Origin: Paulinella micropora
Lineage: Eukaryota > Cercozoa > Imbricatea > Euglyphida > Paulinellidae
Assembly (NCBI GenBank): GCA_019918135.1
Contig: WBZZ01005583.1
Location: 124,001 to 188,000, forward strand
Length of the DNA stretch: 64,000 bases
Direction of reading: 5' to 3'
Below are positions 43,446 to 52,137 of the stretch, piece by piece; position 1 is the stretch's first letter; each line of letters starts with the position of its first letter. The notes beneath the pieces are model-generated. The model searched no databases and was not told where the DNA came from. It saw nothing but the letters and a program-made list of their open reading frames with translations. A program made the translations under genes and the position numbers.

Positions 43446-44030
43446 CTATGCAGGTCCCTTTTCCTCGTCGTCGCCGTCGACGTCGTCGGGGAAGAACCAC
43501 TTGTCGTCGTTGTAGTCGGCCTCCCACCCCTGGTGCCAGGTTGCTTTTGTTTCTTCTAGCTCCTCCAGATCAAAGTGCCCTGGGTGCTTATTGGCCGTGC
43601 ATTGAGTGTCGCAGCAAATAATGTCCAGGGTGCGGCTGTACGCGGTAACTCTGACCCTGGCGTTATTGTTCCCCGTGCGATGGAAAACGCCAGCCAAGGC
43701 CAGACAAGGGCGACTCAAGTGAGTACTACCCTGGCCCGTGTATTGGAGCTCAAATAGGTGCGGGTCTTCCTGTTCCGGCCGGTGCTCGACGGTATAGAGA
43801 GAAGCACCAGCACAACCGCACCGCAGGAAGAGAAACTCGTCCAGGACGCCTCTGCTGCTCCAGTTCGTGCTATCGTATTCGCCGAGCCAGACTCTGTGGT
43901 TGGGCCCCTTTTCGTTGCATGGACGCTTGCGCGGGCTCTCTGGTATGAGTGCATCGCTTTTGCTCTCAACGGATTGCAGGGCACGCTTGCCAGTCTGTGC
44001 AGCGGCTTGCACCGGAGCAGGTTGGGACAT
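43446..44030 (-). CDS. Unknown 194-aa protein upstream of the helicase
   Basis: The frame starts at ATG (MSQPAPVQAAAQTGKR), has a basic Pro-rich front, a Cys-containing globular middle (FLFLRCGCAGASLY; LDIICCDTQCTANKHPGH) and a very acidic end (FPDDVDGDDEEKG). It lies directly upstream of the helicase on the same strand, with coding-looking sequence between. It could be the N-terminal domain of the replication protein or a separate partner gene. Confidence 0.5.
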   Translation of the reverse strand: MSQPAPVQAAAQTGKRALQSVESKSDALIPESPRKRPCNEKGPNHRVWLGEYDSTNWSSRGVLDEFLFLRCGCAGASLYTVEHRPEQEDPHLFELQYTGQGSTHLSRPCLALAGVFHRTGNNNARVRVTAYSRTLDIICCDTQCTANKHPGHFDLEELEETKATWHQGWEADYNDDKWFFPDDVDGDDEEKGPA

Positions 44031-44099
44031 GTGTAGCGCCCTCTTCTTTGTTGTTTTAGGGGCGGCGATCGCTTCTTTGAGGAAAGCCCACCAAGAGCT

Positions 44100-44345
44100 T
44101 CTTGTTTGTTTCTTTTACAAAGTAAAAAAGGTATTGGGGGGGGGGGGGGGAGAGAGAGGAGAGGGGAAGCTTTTTTCCTTCCCTCCCCCCCCTAGCCAGC
44201 GCTCCTGCCTCCCTCCTCCCGCTCTTGTTGCTTCTTTGGTTACCCAGGGAAGCTGCCGGGTGACACGAAGGAGGGAAGAGGAGGGAGGGGGGGGGGGCAG
44301 TAACCACACGCCACACATTGTCCTCTTCTGCTCTCTGGTGTGGCC
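44100..44345. repeat. G-run / C-run low-complexity tract
   Basis: Poly-G, GAGAGAGG and C-rich tracts with a GAAGGAGGGAAGAGGAGGG block. No gene. Two small genes lie on either side, on opposite strands. Confidence 0.6.
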
Positions 44346-44358
44346 TCGACAGCATTCT

Positions 44359-44499
44359 ATGGGCAATTCGGGCTCAGGCACAGGTCGTTGGTCAGATAAG
44401 GTTACGCGTTGTGGGATTTGCAAAGGAGAGAAACAAAAAAGTTCTGAGTGCTCGGACTGCCCCCTCTGTGCCAATAAAAGAACTTGCCTTTCCGCCTAA
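44359..44499 (+). CDS. 46-aa Cys-rich protein, possible N-myristoylated zinc knuckle
   Basis: The ATG opens MGNSGSGTGRWSDK, which fits the N-myristoylation pattern (Gly2, Ser6). Three CxxC pairs follow: CGIC, CSDC and CPLC, with a final Cys. The spacing suggests a small zinc-binding fold. The stop is TAA, and an AATAAA sits inside the last codons. The function is unknown; a membrane-tethered adaptor is a guess. Confidence 0.5.
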   Translation: MGNSGSGTGRWSDKVTRCGICKGEKQKSSECSDCPLCANKRTCLSA

Positions 44500-44734
44500 G
44501 ATTTGAGATGGCAGAGGAGGCCCTCGCCGCTTGTAAGTCCCGGATAGCCACGGCGCGGATGCCGTAGGGGGCACGCTGAGAAGCAGGGGTGTGCTCGCGA
44601 GGTCTGTCGTTTGCTGCTCTTTATACATGTGTTTCAATAAGGGGCGCAACAACGGAAAAAGATGGGGAGCCACTTTGGAGTAGGGGTGGTAGAAAGAATT
44701 TGTGGGATACTAAAGAGGGGGGAGGGGGGGGGGG

Positions 44735-44848
44735 GGGAGGCGCTTCGCCGATGTACAAAAAAAAATTAAAGACCAAAAATTCTTTGACAAAGTTTTTGAT
44801 TTTGGCATCTCTCTCCCCTGCCTTTTGTCTGAGAGAGAGAGAGAGATG
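44735..44848 (+). repeat. T element directly upstream of the F-box gene
   Basis: The T core GATGTACAAAAAAAAATTAA, then TTGACAAAGTTTTTGATTTTGG, ends 30-40 bp before the start codon. A (GA)n run lies between. The T core here occupies the promoter position of a gene, although elsewhere the inverted T core resembles gene ends. It may be the end of an upstream transcription unit in inverted sense. Confidence 0.55.
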
Positions 44849-46864
44849 GCGGTGTTCGATCGAGATGGTGTAATTTATCAGCACCTAGCGTTGAGCCTAG
44901 GCTGCAGAGACTTGCTGGCGCTGAGCCGGACATGCCGTGATTGGCATCGCAGGGCGGGGGAGCGCGCGTCGCTGCTGGTTGGCCTGCACGCGGCCTTAGA
45001 CATCGAGGGTGCGCGCCAACTGTTGTCCGCACAGGTCATATCGCAGCCCCAGCCCGACGCCTCTCTAACCCTGCGCTACGTGAGCTCTACCTTGCCGGAC
45101 GCCAACGTGCGTCTACTGCAGAGCGTCCTGTCGTACTTTACTAGAGTCCGACGGCTGTTTGTGAGCGGCCACCCGCGCGCAGTGGCCAGGTTGCTCGCGG
45201 CCTGGACATTTGTACAGACAAGAGCGGGTGGTAGTGGCCTCTTGGGTCTAGAGGTAGTGGTCCTGCGGCGTCCCGCGGGGGGTTCAACCGGCCCCTGGAG
45301 CCGGCCCGTTCTGCCGGGGCTAATTGCGTTGGCGCCCGGGCTCAAGGAGCTCAAGTTAACAAACGTGGACCTGGGGGCGATGTGCGTGGGCGGCCTGGGC
45401 TGCCGCGCGCTGCGAATGCTCGAGTTGCACGGGTGCGCTAATGCGCGCATGTTCGGCACTGATTTTCAGAGCCTGGCCCTGCACCTCCAACGCATAAGCG
45501 TGTCAAACCCCAGATCGCAACTACAAGAACCAGACGACGTGATGGTCTGGCCGGGCTCGGCACGGTGGCCACACCTCAAAAAGGTAGAGCTGGACTGCTC
45601 AGTAGGTTTGTCGCAGCTGCTGCGCTGGGCCCCAATGTGTGGCTCGGGGTTGTGGGCATCGGAGCTTACTCCCGCGTTAACGACGTACAAGCTCCGGGTG
45701 TCAGCCTGCCAGGACCAGCTGGCGGTCGAGCCCGGCGCCGAGTACTTCCCGGGGCTGTCGAGCGGCTCGCTGCAACAACTGGCAGCGCTGCTGCTGCCAG
45801 GCGGGACTAGACCCCCCTGGCTGGACTTGGAACTGCTGAACATTGGTTCGCGGCACGCGGCCCTGCCTGACGACCTGTCGGCGCTCGGGGTGCTGAGGCC
45901 CGCCGTGCTGGCGGTAGTGGGCCGCGGCTCCGGTGCGGCGCCAGCTTTGGCCCGTGCGTTCTTGGCACAACCAGGCCATAAACGCGAACTAGCAATTGCC
46001 CTGGCCATGCCGACCAGAACGGTGCTGCTGACAGAAGCGCGCTCGATGCTGGACGACGGGTCGCGCCTGGAACGTTGGGCTAGGCGCTGGGAAAAGGTGT
46101 TGGCCGACCCGCCGCGGCCACCGCCCGTTTTTCGTTTCCTGTCGTTCAACTTGTGTGGCTACATTCATCACTTTATCAGGCGGAGCCAGCGCGATCCCTG
46201 GCCTTTAATAGAAGTGCAGAACAGGCTGTTGCGCGCACTGTGCCGCCTACGAGTAATTATTCACGCTCATGTGTCCTTCCTGTGCCAACGCAACGTCAGT
46301 TGCAGCGCTCAGGCGCAAATGTCGGCCTACGTCAGGGGCAGCTACACGCTCTTGCGTGTTTGGCCCAACCACGGCGGCTCGGGGCCTTTGTACAGCTGCG
46401 TGCGGACCCAATTCGACTGTGATAATGGTGGCAAAGAGGCGGCAGTGTTCTTGGCGTGCGTGGGGTTGGGCGGGGCGGGCGCCTGCCACGTCCGTTGCCT
46501 GCTGCCGCGGCAACGGCCGTGGCAGGAGGGCGCACAACTGCGCCTGCTCTTAGCGGACTACCTAAGCGGCCAGGTTACTCGCTTATCTCGTTTATACCAG
46601 AAGGGGCAGGACTGCACGGCAGGCTGCCGGGACGTCACACGTACCGTGGAACAGCTTTGTTGGCACGCCCCGGCTGCCAACAGCTTCGTGCTCGAGGACC
46701 CAATGCCCAGAAGGCTGCTGAACCTGTTGGCGTCGCGGCTCCTGAACGGCCTCTCAACCGCCGTGCTTGGTGCTTTCGACGAAGACCACTGGTGGCGGCT
46801 AGTAACCGTACGCCTAGAGAACCTGCTGGCGACCGTCGGCGGTGCCGGGGGGCGCGGCCTCTAG
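44849..46864 (+). CDS. F-box/leucine-rich protein (671 aa), intact
   Basis: The start is set at ATGGCGGTGTTCGATCG, because upstream codons only translate a GA run. Residues 5-40 form an F-box-like helix pair (DLLALSRTCRDWHRR). Leu-rich segments follow: ANVRLLQSVLSYFTRVRRLF (about 90-115), LPGLIALAPGLKELKLTNVD (about 155-180) and CRALRMLELHGC (about 190). The later part has FRFLSFNLCGYIHHFIRR and a Cys-containing C-terminal third. F-box proteins recruit substrates to SCF ubiquitin ligases; LRRs bind the substrate. GC-rich codons and no interruption contrast with its broken relatives at 17.2 and 25.3 kb. It ends in TAG. Confidence 0.8.
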   Translation, partial: AVFDRDGVIYQHLALSLGCRDLLALSRTCRDWHRRAGERASLLVGLHAALDIEGARQLLSAQVISQPQPDASLTLRYVSSTLPDANVRLLQSVLSYFTRVRRLFVSGHPRAVARLLAAWTFVQTRAGGSGLLGLEVVVLRRPAGGSTGPWSRPVLPGLIALAPGLKELKLTNVDLGAMCVGGLGCRALRMLELHGCANARMFGTDFQSLALHLQRISVSNPRSQLQEPDDVMVWPGSARWPHLKKVELDCSVGLSQLLRWAPMCGSGLWASELTPALTTYKLRVSACQDQLAVEPGAEYFPGLSSGSLQQLAALLLPGGTRPPWLDLELLNIGSRHAALPDDLSALGVLRPAVLAVVGRGSGAAPALARAFLAQPGHKRELAIALAMPTRTVLLTEARSMLDDGSRLERWARRWEKVLADPPRPPPVFRFLSFNLCGYIHHFIRRSQRDPWPLIEVQNRLLRALCRLRVIIHAHVSFLCQRNVSCSAQAQMSAYVRGSYTLLRVWPNHGGSGPLYSCVRTQFDCDNGGKEAAVFLACVGLGGAGACHVRCLLPRQRPWQEGAQLRLLLADYLSGQVTRLSRLYQKGQDCTAGCRDVTRTVEQLCWHAPAANSFVLEDPMPRRLLNLLASRLLNGLSTAVLGAFDEDHWWRLVTVRLENLLATVGGAGGRGL

Positions 46865-47078
46865 AAGAAATCTTGACCGAGTCTTGCTGTCGAAAGCGGA
46901 GAAACTAAAACAGGCTTGCCGTCCCGGGGTTCTAGCTAATGCGGTTGTTTCCGAATTTCTGCAGGGCAGAGATCGCGACGACGCCAGCCTTGTCTTGCAG
47001 AATCTCTTGGGGCTCTCGCCCGTGCCACTTGATACTGACCCCTGTGAACGTTGCATCGACAGCAACGAGAAAGTGTAA
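46865..47078 (+). pseudogene. Unassigned coding-like frame after the F-box gene
   Basis: Protein-like, helical sequence without its own ATG (LSKAEKLKQACRPGVLANAV; VLQNLLGLSPVPLDTD; CERCIDSNEKV) overlaps the F-box gene end in another frame. It may be the end of a lost gene or a former extension. AAAGTTCCAG and a gene-end-like block follow. Confidence 0.35.
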
Positions 47079-47356
47079 AACCCGGCGGATTAAAGTTCCA
47101 GAAGAGTACAAACATTTTGTTTTATACGGCCGAGCTGCGACTAACGTTGGAATGATAAACTACTCTTAAATCTTGATTTACAATCGGGCCTGGCCCGCCG
47201 GAGCCGGACAAACCAAAGAAATAAACGGGCAGGGGGTAAAGAGGAAGGGGAGGGGGTGCTCCTCTTTCTCCTCCTCCCAAAAAAAAGGGAACGAACTGTT
47301 TTGATAGTAATTTTCATAAGTCTGGCTAAAGGAAGCAAGAACAAGGCTTTGGCGGT

Positions 47357-48154
47357 ATGCGACTGTGCGCCTGGCTAGCGTGGCTGCTGTTTGTGTCGGG
47401 GTGGGCGCGCCAACCCCCCTGGTGTCTTTGGTCCAAGAGCAACCCTTTGGTCTTCCAAGTGCAGTTGTTTGTAGCGTCCGGGAGTTTCGAGATCCCCGCG
47501 GAGGGTATAGTACAACAAGAAAACCAGCGCAGGCTACGACGACTGCAAAAGCTGCAGCCAGCGCCAGAATCTGAATATCAAGTGGATTGGGGCGACGGGT
47601 CGCGCGGTGGACCGTGCTCCAACCCTTGCCGCCACCTGTATGCCCAAGCCGGGCAATACCGCATCAGAGTGGATGGGCTGTTGCGGGGCTGGGCTATGAC
47701 GCCGAGCTGGCACAGACGCAACGGCAACACCTCACAGCTGTTGCGCATTGACAAGTGGGGGGGTTTGCGACTGGCCACCGAGGGCGGCTGCCATTTTTAC
47801 CGGGCGCAGAGCCTGGCATCGTTGCCCTCGTTAACAGAGCTAGCGAACGCAGAACTGGTGCGCAACTGGAGTTATTCCTTTGCCGAACTAGGGCAGGCTA
47901 AGCTGCGCCTACAAGGTCTGCGCGTCCGCGACGCAGAGGACCTGACGGGCATGCTGGCCTGGTCGCCCGGGGTAGAGCTCGACGTCAGCAGCTGGGATAC
48001 AGCACGCGTTCGGAGCCTGACGCTGACCTTTGCGGGGACGGGCGCGTCTGTTATCCCTGGTTTGAGCGACCTGAACACGTCTTCGCTGCTTAATGCTAGT
48101 GGCGCCTTTAGGGATGCGAACGTGCTGCTGTGCCCCGCGGTGTTGGCCGTTTAA
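47357..48154 (+). CDS. Secreted surface protein, N-terminal part (signal peptide, PKD-like)
   Basis: The ATG opens a signal peptide (MRLCAWLAWLLFVSGWARQP). A PKD-like segment follows (YQVDWGDGSRGG ... CRHLYAQAGQYRIRVDG). Then comes a part resembling BspA/DUF285 repeats (LSDLNTSSLLNASGAF). The next two frames on the same strand overlap and carry what looks like the rest of the protein, so the gene does not read through intact. DUF285/PKD surface proteins occur in bacteria, algae and giant viruses and usually mediate adhesion. Confidence 0.65.
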   Translation: MRLCAWLAWLLFVSGWARQPPWCLWSKSNPLVFQVQLFVASGSFEIPAEGIVQQENQRRLRRLQKLQPAPESEYQVDWGDGSRGGPCSNPCRHLYAQAGQYRIRVDGLLRGWAMTPSWHRRNGNTSQLLRIDKWGGLRLATEGGCHFYRAQSLASLPSLTELANAELVRNWSYSFAELGQAKLRLQGLRVRDAEDLTGMLAWSPGVELDVSSWDTARVRSLTLTFAGTGASVIPGLSDLNTSSLLNASGAFRDANVLLCPAVLAV

Positions 48155-49380
48155 TGAACCTAAACTCTATGTTTGAGCAAGCAGAGAGCTTTACCAGCGA
48201 GATTGGTAGTTGGCCTTTGCCAGCCAACGCTTCGGTTCACAATACCTTTTGTGGGGCGACCGGCTTTGTCGGCAACCTAAGCACTTGGTCATACCTGGAA
48301 GCTTTTAGCGAGGAGCAAACCTGTCAATGCTTACGAGCGGGCGGCCCCAAGCTTCAAGCAGCGGCACTGCCCGACAAGTGCAGGAGGAGAGACGAGACAG
48401 TGTCTTCGTCTGCCAGCCCGAACCCTAGTACGTCTACATCGGGTACGCTAACGCCGCGCCCCTCGCCGAGCGCGACGGTTACTAGCAGCTCATCGACGAG
48501 CGCTAGCCAGAGCCAGAGCACTAGCGCTAGCAACACGGGCTCACCTCTCCCGAGCGCGACGACGACGTCCACACCCTCGGCGACGCCGTCCACTGCGCCG
48601 CTCTTGTCAATGGCAACACCCTTTCATTTGTATCGCGTGTCGGACAATTTCTGCGCCGAACCACTGGCCGAGGCGGTGTTCGACGCGGGGCTCGGCGTCC
48701 AGCTGCAACTAAGCCCGGAGGCCTGCGCCCGCGACCCTCCGTTCGTGTTCAGCAGCGGACGGCTTTTGTACGTCTCTAATGCCAGCGGCCACTACGTCTA
48801 CTGGACAAGCTCTGGTTACGCCAGTAAAGTAAGCGTCTTCGCCGGCAATGACGCGCCGCAACCCCCACGCACGGGCTTCCACCTGTACCGGCTCTCCGAC
48901 GGCTACTGCGCCGAGCCCGTCCCCGGGGCGTCTTTCGTCGCCGGGGCCAAGATCCGCTTGCAACTCTCGCCAGAGGCCTGCTTGCAGCCGCCTCTGTTTG
49001 TAAGCTTCAACCGTCAGTACATCTTGTACAAAGCCAATACCAAGTGGGGTCTGGTCGGTCCGCTGTCCACTCTGTATTATTGGATCAACACCTGGGCCGC
49101 GCCGGGGCTCTGTCCACGTCCACCACTTGCACTGCACACGCCAACAACGTGTTCGCTTACTCTGGCGGCAGGCTGCGGCTGGCTTTTGTGGCGGACGGCA
49201 GCTACTGCCTCGCCAACGACTACGCGCCCTGCCCCAATAATAACTGCAGCAGCTTGCTGGAGCTCAACTCGTACGTCACTAGCTGCTACAGCACTGCGGT
49301 CCGCCCGGAAGCACTGCGGTGGCAGGTCGAGAACGCTACTCAGCTGTTGCACCTGTGGTCAGGCCGGCGCGCCTACGTAA
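48130..49380 (+). CDS. Surface protein, middle part: BspA-like end, Ser/Thr stalk, repeat modules
   Basis: It starts with a DUF285-like motif (LNSMFEQAESFTSEIGSWPL, NLSTWSYLEAF), then a roughly 70-residue Ser/Thr/Pro stalk likely to be glycosylated. Two tandem modules of about 85 residues follow, each with FHLYR-S-x-CAEP, LQLSPEAC and PPFVF-type motifs. The last hundred codons of the frame lose this pattern, which continues in the overlapping frame at 49044-50312. Confidence 0.6.
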   Translation: MPRGVGRLMNLNSMFEQAESFTSEIGSWPLPANASVHNTFCGATGFVGNLSTWSYLEAFSEEQTCQCLRAGGPKLQAAALPDKCRRRDETVSSSASPNPSTSTSGTLTPRPSPSATVTSSSSTSASQSQSTSASNTGSPLPSATTTSTPSATPSTAPLLSMATPFHLYRVSDNFCAEPLAEAVFDAGLGVQLQLSPEACARDPPFVFSSGRLLYVSNASGHYVYWTSSGYASKVSVFAGNDAPQPPRTGFHLYRLSDGYCAEPVPGASFVAGAKIRLQLSPEACLQPPLFVSFNRQYILYKANTKWGLVGPLSTLYYWINTWAAPGLCPRPPLALHTPTTCSLTLAAGCGWLLWRTAATASPTTTRPAPIITAAACWSSTRTSLAATALRSARKHCGGRSRTLLSCCTCGQAGAPT

Positions 49381-50312
49381 GCACCACTGCCAACAGTCTC
49401 GTGGTGTCCCAGTCCGGCACCTCAAACCTCGTCATCATCACCAACGTTACGCACGTCGGCTTCTGGCCTTTCCATTTGCACAATCTACGTAATGGCTACT
49501 GTGTGGGAGTGAGCCTGACCCGCACGTTCACTGCTGGCGGCTCTGTGGGGCTGGTACTGAACCCCGAGATGTGCTGGAGAGACCCGCCCTTTGTCTTTAT
49601 CGGTGGGCGAATCCTGTACACTGCTAACATGAGCTGGGCGCTAAGCAGCACAGGCAGTCCCAGTTGGACCAATGCCTGGCAGACCCCGGCCAGCACACGC
49701 TACGGCGCCGTGCTGCGCGAGGTCACGGCTTTCGGCGACACGACGCAGCTGTGGACGCACGACCCCGCCAACCAATTCATTCGGAGCAGCAACACCGCAG
49801 TGGCCTCGGGCGGCTACCTGAACACCGAAGAAAACCAACTGAGCGTGCACACCTCTGTTATAGCCAACGGCGTCGGGTCCAAAAACCAGCTGCTAGACAG
49901 GTGGAAGCCGCTCAACGCTAGAGTGTACCAGCTAACTGCCAGCGGTTTGTGCCTGACCGCCACTACCAACGCTACCATGTCAGCCGGTTCTTGCTCTCCG
50001 CCGCAAGGCGGCAACGTGATTGCCAGCCCGAGCAGCGTGACTGGTCAGCACGGTTTGCAGCGTTTCCCGTGGCTAGGCGACGGCAATTACTGCATCTACA
50101 ACAGCTACACCCCCGGCGTCACCACGGGGCACCTAGCTTCCAACCTAAGGACGTGTGAACTAACGGGTTCCGATCCGCTGTTCCATTCGTGGGACTTTTA
50201 CGACCTTAATCAGGTCAGGCACGGCAAATCGCTCAAGATGTCCTCTTACGACACAGTTAACCAGCACCGAGTCTTGGCGTCCGGCGGTACTGTTACGATT
50301 ATTCAGGTGTAA
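49044..50312 (+). CDS. Surface protein, C-terminal part with further repeat modules
   Basis: Believable coding starts near 49110. It holds a module with GSYCLANDYAPCPNNNC, a third FHLHNLRNGYC/LNPEMCWRDPPFVF module, and a final GNYCIYNSYTPG module. Paired Cys in each module suggest disulphides and an extracellular location. The repeats may bind carbohydrate, but I do not recognise the fold. It ends in TAA with AATAAATAAGG beyond. Confidence 0.6.
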   Translation: MGSGRSAVHSVLLDQHLGRAGALSTSTTCTAHANNVFAYSGGRLRLAFVADGSYCLANDYAPCPNNNCSSLLELNSYVTSCYSTAVRPEALRWQVENATQLLHLWSGRRAYVSTTANSLVVSQSGTSNLVIITNVTHVGFWPFHLHNLRNGYCVGVSLTRTFTAGGSVGLVLNPEMCWRDPPFVFIGGRILYTANMSWALSSTGSPSWTNAWQTPASTRYGAVLREVTAFGDTTQLWTHDPANQFIRSSNTAVASGGYLNTEENQLSVHTSVIANGVGSKNQLLDRWKPLNARVYQLTASGLCLTATTNATMSAGSCSPPQGGNVIASPSSVTGQHGLQRFPWLGDGNYCIYNSYTPGVTTGHLASNLRTCELTGSDPLFHSWDFYDLNQVRHGKSLKMSSYDTVNQHRVLASGGTVTIIQV

Positions 50313-50480
50313 ATAAATAAGGCTTACTGTTCCAATCTGGGAAAAGGCGAGAAAAGGGGGGGGGGGGCGGAGTGCCCCCGTTGGCGACCTTTGGTTTGGG
50401 GGGGGGGGGGGGGGTGTGCTTTTAGTGTTAGTCATTTTTATCTTCTCTGCTTTATCATTAAAGCGGTGGTATAGCGTGTT
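50313..50480. repeat. Poly-G/C tract
   Basis: A poly-G, C-rich and poly-G tract (50355-50415) lies between the surface protein and the next gene, followed by AT-rich sequence with ATCATTAAAG. No gene. Confidence 0.55.
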
Positions 50481-50483
50481 GAT

Positions 50484-50702
50484 ATGCTGGCCGTTTGTCC
50501 TACCTGCGGCGCCTGCTTTTTCGGAGACCAGCTGTACTGGTCCGGGACTTGCAAAAAAGGGGATCCTCGGGACTTGGCCTCGCTTGTGTGTCGCCCTTGT
50601 GGCTATGGAGCCTGTATTAACCCTGCTCGTAACGTCCCTGGCGGAGACACCTGGGAAGAACGCATGCGCTTCGTGGACAATTCTCTAGACGAGATCTTGT
50701 AA
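50484..50702 (+). CDS. 72-aa zinc-ribbon-like protein
   Basis: The ATG opens MLAVCPTCGACFFGDQLYW. Cys pairs C5-x2-C8 and C36-x2-C39 with further Cys (TCKKG, CGYGACINP) give a likely zinc ribbon. The C-terminus is acidic (FVDNSLDEIL). The neighbouring small genes point the same way. Small zinc ribbons in such genomes can be transcription factors, but nothing here proves it. Confidence 0.55.
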   Translation: MLAVCPTCGACFFGDQLYWSGTCKKGDPRDLASLVCRPCGYGACINPARNVPGGDTWEERMRFVDNSLDEIL

Positions 50703-50781
50703 AATCCACGAATTTTATTGGTCTACTGTTTAAACCAGCATCCGCAGCTACGGTTCTTTAAAGAGAGAAAAAAAGAGACAA

Positions 50782-50922
50782 ATGGAGGGTAAGTTACGTT
50801 TAGCTATCAACGAACTAATCGCAGAACAAACAGAAAAGCCCGCTAGGAAATTTCTTTTAGATTGGTTGGCGAACTGCCAACAAAATAATCCGGGCTTTGA
50901 CGCGACAGTGATTCGACAGTGA
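50782..50922 (+). CDS. 46-aa helical protein
   Basis: The ATG in context GACAAATGGAGGG opens MEGKLRLAINELIAEQ, which is helical and charged. It is followed immediately by another coding-like stretch in a different frame (to 51056), so it may be the front of a longer interrupted gene. Confidence 0.4.
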   Translation: MEGKLRLAINELIAEQTEKPARKFLLDWLANCQQNNPGFDATVIRQ

Positions 50923-51056
50923 GGGCCCGCTTATGCCATGAGTACCACGGACTCCTTCCCGATGATGATGAAAACAAGTCCAAGGCTCTTGATGAATACT
51001 ACGAATTTCGTAAAAACCTCAAACTTCGGGGGCGCGTCGAAAGCACGGCATTTTAG
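50899..51056 (+). pseudogene. Coding-like continuation (charged)
   Basis: This frame has no ATG. It contains EYHGLLPDDDENKSKALDEY and EFRKNLKLRGRVEST and ends in TAG followed by AATAAAGATTTTTTTACTAG, a gene end resembling an inverted T core including TTTTTGTACATTC near 51100. It is probably the rear of the 50782 gene. Confidence 0.4.
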
Positions 51057-51187
51057 AAATAAAGATTTTTTTACTAGGTAATTTTGTTTTCTTCTTTTCT
51101 TTTTGTACATTCGGCGCCCGGCGGCGCTCCTGCCCTCTGTCCCTTGTGGCGGGCTGCTGTGCTGAAGCACTGTAATTTGTTCTGGTA

Positions 51188-51613
51188 CTACTTGTGTGAT
51201 AGCTCTTCCTGCCGGGCCGAAGAAGCAACGGGCACTACCCAATAGACGCGCGGGCTTGAGTAGTCTACGCCGATATAGTCCAATTCTAAGATTACATAAC
51301 ACGAGCACAAGCTGCATACTTCGACTCGTGTAGTTTCTGCTTCATCTTCTTGCGCCAGGATGGCGTTGGCTTTGGCCACTAAATTTCCGAACGTGTTAGA
51401 CCAAGCAGTTGAGGCGCGGTCGTAGGGGATGTAGGACAAATGCGTGGACAGGTCGTCGGCCGCTCGGAGTGCTTCCTCGTCTCCTTGCACTCTTTGCAGC
51501 AAAAAAGCTTGCATGCCCCGTACTAGGCTCAGTGCCAGCAGTTGGTACTGTTCTGTCCCTGATTGGGTGGCTGCAGCGAGGCGGGGTGTGTGAGAGCTGG
51601 TTTTGCTTGTCAT
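51188..51613 (-). CDS. Unknown 141-aa protein
   Basis: The ATG opens MTSKTSSHTPRLAAATQSG. The middle is helical (LLALSLVRGMQAFLLQRVQG) and the end contains a Cys trio (VCSLCSCYVILELDYIG). It is followed on the same strand by poly-T and upstream sits the Kelch gene with a few bases of overlap, so the two may be co-transcribed. The family is not recognised. Confidence 0.55.
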   Translation of the reverse strand: MTSKTSSHTPRLAAATQSGTEQYQLLALSLVRGMQAFLLQRVQGDEEALRAADDLSTHLSYIPYDRASTAWSNTFGNLVAKANAILAQEDEAETTRVEVCSLCSCYVILELDYIGVDYSSPRVYWVVPVASSARQEELSHK

Positions 51614-52113
51614 CGGTTTTGGTGTTTATTTGTGCAGTCTTGAAAGGAAAAGCCAGACAGCCACTCCAAGTGTGCGATAATGGGGCCAAGGGAGGGAGGG
51701 GGAGCACTCCCCCCCCCCCCCCCCCGTCCCCTGCTCGACTCTAGCTTTTGGTGCGCCCTTCTCTCCCCGGGATAAGCACGTGCCCTGGACATAGGTACCG
51801 ACTCGGACCAAATCTTGGTAGTCGTGTCAAAAACCGCGACGCGTGCCAGTGTTGTAAGGTCGCCCGACCCGCCGAGCAAGTAGATGTGGCTGCCGATCGC
51901 CAACGCCAGGGCGCCTACACAGGCCTGTGCCAGAGCCTGCAGCTGCTCCCACCCCGCGTCCTGTCGGGATATGTTTAGGCGCTCTACGTCTCTCAGGCGC
52001 TCCCCGATCATTTGGCGGATGCAGTAGAGTTTGTCGCTGAGCTCCTTCTGCTCTTGTTCGGTGTCGAGCCTGAGGCCTGCAGAAGCTAGCTTTCTTTTTG
52101 TTCTGGTTTGCAT
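51610..52113 (-). CDS. Kelch-motif protein, truncated by a repeat
   Basis: The ATG opens a basic helical front (MQTRTKRKLASAGLRL) with a coiled-coil-like stretch to residue 55. One Kelch blade follows (ALAIGSHIYLLGGSGD, then VAVFDTTTKIWSESVPMSRA). After RAHQKLE the frame runs into a poly-G tract and low complexity, so the remaining blades of the propeller are missing. The 29.8 kb and 56.9 kb Kelch-like fragments may come from the same family. Confidence 0.6.
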   Translation of the reverse strand: MQTRTKRKLASAGLRLDTEQEQKELSDKLYCIRQMIGERLRDVERLNISRQDAGWEQLQALAQACVGALALAIGSHIYLLGGSGDLTTLARVAVFDTTTKIWSESVPMSRARAYPGERRAHQKLESSRGRGGGGGSAPPPSLGPIIAHLEWLSGFSFQDCTNKHQNR

Positions 52114-52137
52114 TGCTTGCTCGATTTGATTCGCTTC

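Noticed and set aside
35708-44030. A complete Polinton or virophage
   Set aside because: No capsid, packaging ATPase, protease, integrase or polymerase was found around the helicase; only a helicase, an F-box-like gene and palindromes are visible.
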